Part shown: positions 5,151 through 9,541 of the stretch, in pieces
Layout: each line of letters starts with the position of its first letter
Numbering within the stretch: position 1 is the first letter of the stretch
DNA from: an uncultured Bacteroidales bacterium
GTDB taxonomy: Bacteria > Bacteroidota > Bacteroidia > Bacteroidales > Muribaculaceae
Length of the DNA stretch: 9,541 nucleotides
Assembly (NCBI GenBank): GCA_947176515.1
Contig: CAMWQZ010000021.1
Location: 1 to 9,541 of the forward strand
Reading direction: 5' to 3'
Translations under genes and position numbers: made by a program
The notes under the pieces: model-generated
What the model was told of the DNA's origin: nothing
Database searches by the model: none
What the model saw: only the letters and a program-made list of their open reading frames with translations

Positions 5151-7466
5151 TTATTTTACGACTTTAATAACATGTTTGCCCGAACAAATTACATATATAC
5201 CATCCGGCAGTGATGCTATTGAAAGACTTGTTGCGTTATCATCTTTCAAAACGAGGCGGCCTGTTGACGAGTATACTTCAATTGTACCTGGTGTTAAAAG
5301 TGAAATGGTTTTTCCATAAGCATCATAACTGATATTTGTGTCCGCTTCAACATTTTCAATTCCTGTCGGGTCTTCGCCTTCGTAAAGAATGGCATCGGAG
5401 CCATCGGCTGTAAGCTGGTAGGTCAACCAATACTTAGCACGCGCATTCTGAACATCTGATTTAAGGCACACATTACCTTCGTAAGGATAGGTTGGATCAT
5501 AGACGATAAGCTGGCCTGCGGCATTTGGTGAGCGTTCTGGCAAAGAGCTTATCATGGTAGTCATACCCTCGCCGCTAATCTGATTACCATAGCAGTTTAT
5601 AAAGTCTACATTAGGGCAGTGTGTAAAATCAAGCGTCGTAATGAGGTTGCACTCACAGCTGAGTGTGGTAAGTGCTGGGTTGCCGCTAAGGTTAAGTGTC
5701 GTGATATCGTTGAGCGCGACATTAAGTTCGGTAAGATTAGGCAGATTGGTTACGTCGATAGCTTCAATATTGGCAAATAATGCTTGAATTAAGACCGCAT
5801 CACCATATACTTTTATGGTCTCCTCTGTCATGTTTATTGTAAGTCCAAAACCATTCCATCCTGATAGGGTGCCTCCTTCGACAATAGGTGTATAATCGTC
5901 ATCTGAGAATGTAATGTTAAACATTATGTGACCCAGTGATGAACGGGTGATAGTGAAATACTGTTCTGGCAACTCTGGTTCGGTTGGTTCGGAGCCTTCA
6001 TATGCGACTCCCATTCCCCAGTTTGCACCATTGGCATAGTCAAATACCTCCCATCCTTTGTCGGTTGCGATTTTTACATCTGTTGTGGTTGCGATATTGC
6101 CTTCGCTCTCTCCATTTGCTTTTGTGTCAATGACGAAAAGATATGGTTCTTCAGTCGCATTATAAAGAGAGTTCATAAATGCTTTCATGCCTTTGTCTTT
6201 AAGCTGATTGCTGTAGCAGTTTACCCTCATCAGCGAATTGCATCCGTCAAGGTTGAGGCTCGTCAAGGCATTATTCTGGCAATAAAGCTGGGTGAGAGCT
6301 CTTGCGCCAGAAAGGTCAAGCGATTTGATTTCGTTGTTTTGACACTCTATATATTTAAGGAGTGTTGGGTCGCTAAAACTCAATTCTGTGATGTCGTTGC
6401 CCGGACACTCGAATGAAGTAATATCACCAAGGATTTCAACTGTCGATGAAGTTAGAGTGTATGTCAACTTACCGCTCGTGCCAGCTTCTTCAACACCGTT
6501 AATTGAAATATTCGCTGCCGAACTTATATTAAGCGTGATCTTTTCTCCGGCCTGGCGGCTCGTGGTTAATGTGATTTTACGGTCACTTACAGTCGGCACG
6601 TAATCGCAACCGGGATAAAATTTACCAAGCTCTGTGTCGCTTCCGGCTCCTCCTAAGTAGTCCATAGTCGCCCAACCCTTTGCTGCAAAAGCTCGTACGT
6701 TGTCCATTGTGCAGACGTTTGATTCGCTGTTAGCACGGGTGTCGACAATATAGATAAGTCCCGTAGTTCGAGCTTCGGGCATTGAGGCGATGAAATCGGT
6801 CATGCTTTCACCGGCAATTCCGTTGTTGAACGCGTAGACCCATTCGAGTTTGCCATTCTTTGATAGGTCGAGAGCTGAAAGCTGACAGTTTTGGAAATAT
6901 AGGTCTTCAAGCTCAGGGCAGTTAGTAACATTAAGGGCAGAAAGAGGATTCTCGCTGCAATTTAATGATGTTAGTTTCTCCTGTGAACCTAATTCTAATG
7001 ATGTTAACTTATTTTGGCTGACATCGAGTGATGACAAAATCGAATTTTTACTTACGTCAAGTTTCTCGATTAGATTATTATGGCAGTCAAGCACCTCAAG
7101 TTTACTGCAGGTTGACAGGTCAAGTGTTTCGAGCTTGTTATTATAACACTTGAGTATGAACAAGTCGGGCGCTGAAACGGCTTCAAGTGAGGTGAGCTGG
7201 CAGCCATAGATTTCGAGTTGGCTTAAGCCTTCGCCTGAAATGGTTATTTCGGAGCCTTCTCCTTTTGAAATGTACATTCCGAAGTGCCCCTCCGGGTCTG
7301 CGCCGCTTATTGTGGCGTCATAGGGATAAGGAGATATGCGAAGCGATGTGCCTGCAGGAGCTGATGTCGTTACTTTTATTGTGCCCTTTGCTGCAGATGC
7401 GCTATTTCCGATACAAATAATTGCAAGTAATGCTGCAAGGATTAATTTTAGGTGAACTTTTGTCAT
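5151..7466 (-). CDS. Secreted leucine-rich-repeat protein, three tandem modules, T9SS-type-A-like C-terminal tail
   Basis: The 771-residue protein has a Sec signal peptide (MTKVHLKLILAALLAIICIG..ASA, cleavage near 25). Three modules follow, at roughly 28-287, 296-492 and 502-697. Each opens with a beta-strand such as ITLTTS. LRRs of about 21 residues follow, with a consensus like LTsLdLs.c..L..L.C.nN; module 1 has the most repeats. Each module closes with a shared cap: G..M..f..SLP (219-230, 424-434, 632-643), a V(I/Y)D strand, a segment like ESNVCTMDNV, and KGW or KYW. The end (about 718-771: VYSSTGRLVL, LPDGIYVICSGKHVIKVVK) has the beta-sandwich pattern of Por/T9SS type A sorting domains, implying export and surface attachment if that system is present. 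The LRRs suggest protein or glycan binding; no catalytic motif was seen. It is the first gene of the apparent operon with tlpA-like, metX and hom. Start ATG 7466 is chosen because it gives a full signal peptide. Confidence 0.85.
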   Translation of the reverse strand: MTKVHLKLILAALLAIICIGNSASAAKGTIKVTTSAPAGTSLRISPYPYDATISGADPEGHFGMYISKGEGSEITISGEGLSQLEIYGCQLTSLEAVSAPDLFILKCYNNKLETLDLSTCSKLEVLDCHNNLIEKLDVSKNSILSSLDVSQNKLTSLELGSQEKLTSLNCSENPLSALNVTNCPELEDLYFQNCQLSALDLSKNGKLEWVYAFNNGIAGESMTDFIASMPEARTTGLIYIVDTRANSESNVCTMDNVRAFAAKGWATMDYLGGAGSDTELGKFYPGCDYVPTVSDRKITLTTSRQAGEKITLNISSAANISINGVEEAGTSGKLTYTLTSSTVEILGDITSFECPGNDITELSFSDPTLLKYIECQNNEIKSLDLSGARALTQLYCQNNALTSLNLDGCNSLMRVNCYSNQLKDKGMKAFMNSLYNATEEPYLFVIDTKANGESEGNIATTTDVKIATDKGWEVFDYANGANWGMGVAYEGSEPTEPELPEQYFTITRSSLGHIMFNITFSDDDYTPIVEGGTLSGWNGFGLTINMTEETIKVYGDAVLIQALFANIEAIDVTNLPNLTELNVALNDITTLNLSGNPALTTLSCECNLITTLDFTHCPNVDFINCYGNQISGEGMTTMISSLPERSPNAAGQLIVYDPTYPYEGNVCLKSDVQNARAKYWLTYQLTADGSDAILYEGEDPTGIENVEADTNISYDAYGKTISLLTPGTIEVYSSTGRLVLKDDNATSLSIASLPDGIYVICSGKHVIKVVK

Positions 7467-7516
7467 AAATCTGAAGAATAGAGTAGATGAAAAACTTTAT
7501 ATTGACGTTTGAGATG

Positions 7517-7546
7517 CAAATATAGGCTTTTTTTGCGTTAATACCA
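7517..7546 (-). promoter_or_regulatory. Probable promoter of the LRR-tlpA-metX-hom operon
   Basis: On the minus strand TATATTTG (7524-7517) is an exact Bacteroidetes -7 element. At 19-base spacing the -33 position reads TGG (7546-7544), an imperfect match to TTG. Transcription would begin near 7510, leaving a leader of about 45 bases, too short for a SAM riboswitch. It is back-to-back with the hflX promoter and shares its -33 zone. Confidence 0.5.
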
Positions 7547-7566
7547 TTTTTTTCAGATTTTAGATG

Positions 7567-7574
7567 TAATTTTG
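7567..7574 (+). promoter_or_regulatory. Candidate -7 element for hflX
   Basis: TAATTTTG matches the Bacteroidetes -7 element TAnnTTTG exactly and lies 53 bases before the hflX ATG. No TTG occurs at the usual 19-21 base distance upstream; the sequence there is CCATTTTT. The -33 half is therefore weak or absent, and the call rests on the -7 match and location. Confidence 0.4.
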
Positions 7575-7627
7575 TTTGCGTCTCTGTTATTATATCAGTG
7601 CGTTCTATTATAGATTGAATCAAAAAT

Positions 7628-8857
7628 ATGAAAGATCAAGTTATATCAACCCCCGTTAACGAAAAGGCCGTTCTTGTCGGTCTGATAACCCCTCGTCAAA
7701 ATGAGCTGAAGGCTAACGAGTATCTTGCCGAGCTCGCTTTTTTGGCAGATACCGCTGGAGCTGAAACCGTGCAGACGTTTTTGCAGCGGCTCGAATACCC
7801 TAATCCTCGTACCTTTGTTGGTAAGGGAAAGCTTGAAGAGATAAAAGCTTACATTGATGAAAATGATGTGGCGATGGTCATATTTGATGATGACTTGACC
7901 GTCAAGCAAGTTGCTAATATCGAACGTGAATTAGGGGTTAAGATACTTGACCGCACAAGCCTTATTCTTGATATTTTTGCCAAGCGAGCCCAGACCGCCA
8001 ACGCCAAGACTCAGGTCGAATTGGCGCAATATCAGTATTTGTTGCCGCGATTGACAAGAATGTGGACTCACCTTGAGCGTCAGCGTGGAGGTATCGGTAT
8101 GCGCGGTCCTGGTGAAACCCAGATTGAGACCGACCGTCGAATTATCCTTGACAAGATTTCGAGGCTTAAAGCTGAGCTTGTTGCCATAGATAAGCAGAAA
8201 TCTATGCAGCGTAAGAATCGTGGTAAACTCACTCGTGTGGCTCTTGTCGGTTACACTAATGTCGGAAAGTCAACGCTCATGAATCTTTTAAGTAAGAGCG
8301 ACGTGTTTGCAGAAAACAAACTTTTCGCTACGCTTGACACAACGGTCCGCAAGGTGATTATTGATAACTTGCCATTCCTATTGACTGATACAGTCGGTTT
8401 TATACGCAAACTCCCCACTCATTTGGTCGATTCGTTTAAGTCGACCCTCGACGAGGTGCGCGATGCTGACCTCTTGGTTCATGTAGTCGATATATCACAT
8501 CCTAATTTCGAGGAGCAGATAGAGGTCGTTGATAAAACTTTGCGTGAAGTTTGTGATGGGGCTGACAAACCCATGATTCTTGTATTCAATAAGATTGATG
8601 CATTTACTTATAAGCCGAAGGACGAAGATGACCTCACGCCTCGAACTCGTGAAAATGTGTCGCTTGAAGAACTGAAATCAACTTGGATGGCGAAGATGAA
8701 TGATAATTGTGTGTTCATTTCTGCCAAGAATTCTACTAATATTGACGAGTTGAAGCAAAAAATCTACGAAAAAGCTCGGGAGATTCACATCGCGCGTTTC
8801 CCCTATAATGATTTCCTTTTTCAAAAGTATGATGAAACTGCAGATGAAGCAGATTGA
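7628..8857 (+). CDS. hflX: HflX, ribosome-associated GTPase
   Basis: HflX is a cytoplasmic GTPase that binds the 50S subunit and, in studied bacteria, splits stalled or hibernating 70S ribosomes under stress. The 409 residues show the family order. The N-terminal domain contains PNPRTFVGKGKLEEI (58-72) and ILDRTSLILDIFAKRAQT (106-123). The glycine-rich linker RQRGGIGMRGPGETQIETDRR (151-171) includes the HflX hallmark GPGE. The G domain has G1 GYTNVGKS (208-215), switch I with LDTT (236-239), G3 DTVG (254-257), G4 NKID (321-324) and G5 SAK (365-367). All nucleotide-binding motifs are intact and the length is typical. The C-terminus ends in an acidic DETADEAD tail after FPYNDFLFQKY. It is a single gene, divergent from the LRR operon, with no hfq neighbour as in E. 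coli. The ATG at 7628 keeps the whole conserved N-domain. Confidence 0.96.
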   Translation: MKDQVISTPVNEKAVLVGLITPRQNELKANEYLAELAFLADTAGAETVQTFLQRLEYPNPRTFVGKGKLEEIKAYIDENDVAMVIFDDDLTVKQVANIERELGVKILDRTSLILDIFAKRAQTANAKTQVELAQYQYLLPRLTRMWTHLERQRGGIGMRGPGETQIETDRRIILDKISRLKAELVAIDKQKSMQRKNRGKLTRVALVGYTNVGKSTLMNLLSKSDVFAENKLFATLDTTVRKVIIDNLPFLLTDTVGFIRKLPTHLVDSFKSTLDEVRDADLLVHVVDISHPNFEEQIEVVDKTLREVCDGADKPMILVFNKIDAFTYKPKDEDDLTPRTRENVSLEELKSTWMAKMNDNCVFISAKNSTNIDELKQKIYEKAREIHIARFPYNDFLFQKYDETADEAD

Positions 8858-8862
8858 TGTCT

Positions 8863-8907
8863 AAAATGTCAAATGTGTGGGATGTTTTATTAAAAATGTG
8901 ACATTTT
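8863..8907. repeat. Inverted repeat with 9-bp arms downstream of hflX
   Basis: AAAATGTCA (8863-8871) is repeated as its exact reverse complement TGACATTTT (8899-8907), separated by 27 bases of AT-rich sequence. It begins 5 bases after the hflX stop codon. It could be an mRNA 3' hairpin or weak terminator, but the large loop and the absence of a following T run make it a poor intrinsic terminator. A protein-binding site for the downstream promoter is also possible. Confidence 0.4.
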
Positions 8908-8941
8908 CGCGCCTCTAAAATAAAATTATTGCGAAACCGCA

Positions 8942-8971
8942 TTGTGGTTGTGAAAAAAATGGCTATATTTG
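8942..8971 (+). promoter_or_regulatory. Strong Bacteroidetes-type promoter of the FAD oxidoreductase gene
   Basis: TTG (8942-8944), a 19-base spacer and TATATTTG (8964-8971) match both the -33 and -7 elements of the Bacteroidetes primary sigma factor consensus. Transcription would start near 8977, about 37 bases before the ATG at 9014. It is the best promoter match in the window. A small 6-bp-stem inverted repeat with one G-T pair (8935-8949) overlaps the -33 element and might be an operator, though it is short. Confidence 0.65.
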
Positions 8972-9013
8972 TAAAATCAAATTTTTGTAATATAGTAACA
9001 CATTTTCATCCCC

Positions 9014-9541
9014 ATGAAAAAAATCCTTTTGGCGTTAACTTCTTTTGCACTCCTCTCTTCAGCCGCTTTTGCGGCACTCCCTGAGTCTGTAGATTTGCTG
9101 GTTGTCGGCGGCGGTGCAAGCGGTGTGACTGCTGGCGTTCAGGCTGCTCGTATGGGCACTAACACCCTCGTCATCGAAGAACAACCCTGGCTTGGCGGCA
9201 TGCTTACATCGGCCGGAGTGTGCTGCACAGATGGCAACTATCGCATGCAAGGTGGCATTTGGGGCGAGTTCCTCAATAAACTTGCCGAAAAATACGGTGG
9301 CTTCGATGCTCTCCACACCGGTTGGGTGAGTATGGTCGAATTTGAGCCCAAGGTGGGCGAAAGCGTGTTCAGAGACTTTGTCGCCGCAGAAAATAATCTT
9401 CAGGTTGAAAATAATGTTACCCTAATCTCTATTGGCCGTGACCGCGGTCGTTGGATTGCTACAATTAAAGATGCTGATGGCAAACTCCATAATATAGAGT
9501 CGCGTCTTGTAATTGATGCCACGGAGCTTGGTGATGTAGCT
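9014..9541 (+). CDS. Exported FAD-dependent oxidoreductase, N-terminal part
   Basis: The first 176 codons are present; the gene runs off the right edge. The protein starts with a clear Sec signal peptide (MKKILLALTSFALLSSAAFA, probable cleavage after residue 20), so the enzyme is expected in the periplasm or outside the cell. Next is the FAD-binding Rossmann fold: VDLLVVGGGASGVTAGVQAARMG (26-48) with GGGASG at 32-37, the ribose-binding acidic end of strand 2 (VIEE, 53-56), then WLGGMLTSAGV (59-69). A later DATELGD (168-174) carries the second FAD contact. This arrangement fits the FAD_oxidored (PF12831-like) family common in Bacteroidales, often of unknown substrate. Its codons differ from the neighbours: GGC, CTC and other C-ending codons are more frequent than in hflX, and the promoter is strong, together suggesting high expression. 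The substrate cannot be inferred, and the C-terminal domain is not visible. Confidence 0.88.
   Translation, partial: MKKILLALTSFALLSSAAFAALPESVDLLVVGGGASGVTAGVQAARMGTNTLVIEEQPWLGGMLTSAGVCCTDGNYRMQGGIWGEFLNKLAEKYGGFDALHTGWVSMVEFEPKVGESVFRDFVAAENNLQVENNVTLISIGRDRGRWIATIKDADGKLHNIESRLVIDATELGDVA

Noticed and set aside
5700..7150. Repeated short motifs that might suggest a DNA repeat array or CRISPR
   Set aside because: The periodicity is at protein level (leucine-rich repeats of about 21 residues) with diverged nucleotide sequence and no constant spacer-repeat pattern.
7467..7510. Possible SAM or methionine riboswitch ahead of the operon containing metX and hom
   Set aside because: The inferred leader is only about 45 bases and shows no set of paired helices, too short for known SAM-I-type folds.
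7402..7623. Reading frame of 73 codons on the minus strand across the divergent promoter region
   Set aside because: It overlaps the signal-peptide region of the LRR gene in another frame, covers both promoters, and has a composition typical of translated AT-rich spacer.
9059..9316. Minus-strand reading frame of 85 codons
   Set aside because: It is antisense to the FAD-binding domain of the oxidoreductase; the GC-rich codons of that gene leave the opposite frame open by chance.

Overview
The window looks like chromosomal DNA from a member of the Bacteroidales, probably a gut-type lineage such as Muribaculaceae or a relative. The support is protein style (RsmH, HflX, MetX and Hom of Bacteroidetes type, and a secreted leucine-rich-repeat protein with a Por/T9SS-like C-terminal tail), the lack of clear Shine-Dalgarno sequences, and several exact matches to the Bacteroidetes -7 promoter element TAnnTTTG. 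Genus is an inference. No RNA gene, insertion sequence, CRISPR array or phage gene was seen.

Layout: positions 1-7466 are all transcribed leftwards. At the left edge is the first part of rsmH (16S rRNA methyltransferase, normally the head of the division/cell-wall cluster), preceded by an intergenic stretch with a 36-bp perfect palindrome and no mraZ. Next comes a two-gene unit (411-2340): a GNAT-type acetyltransferase and, upstream of it, a membrane-anchored protein-kinase-like protein lacking the catalytic aspartate. A candidate promoter for this unit lies just behind the hom stop codon. Then comes a compact block of four genes (2394-7466), transcribed in the order secreted LRR protein, thioredoxin-like lipoprotein, metX, hom. 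The gaps are 5 bp, a 4-bp ATGA overlap and 2 bp, so it reads as one operon. Hom and MetX carry out successive steps (aspartate semialdehyde to homoserine to O-acetylhomoserine) towards methionine. Why two exported proteins precede them is unclear.

Positions 7467-7627 are a divergent promoter region. To the right, hflX (ribosome-associated GTPase, 7628-8857) is transcribed rightwards. After an AT-rich spacer with an inverted repeat and a very good Bacteroidetes promoter, the window ends inside an exported FAD-dependent oxidoreductase (9014 onwards).

The most unusual items are the pseudokinase/acetyltransferase pair, the mixing of exported LRR and thioredoxin-like proteins with methionine genes, and the triplicated architecture of the LRR protein. 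Most of the remainder is ordinary core genome.
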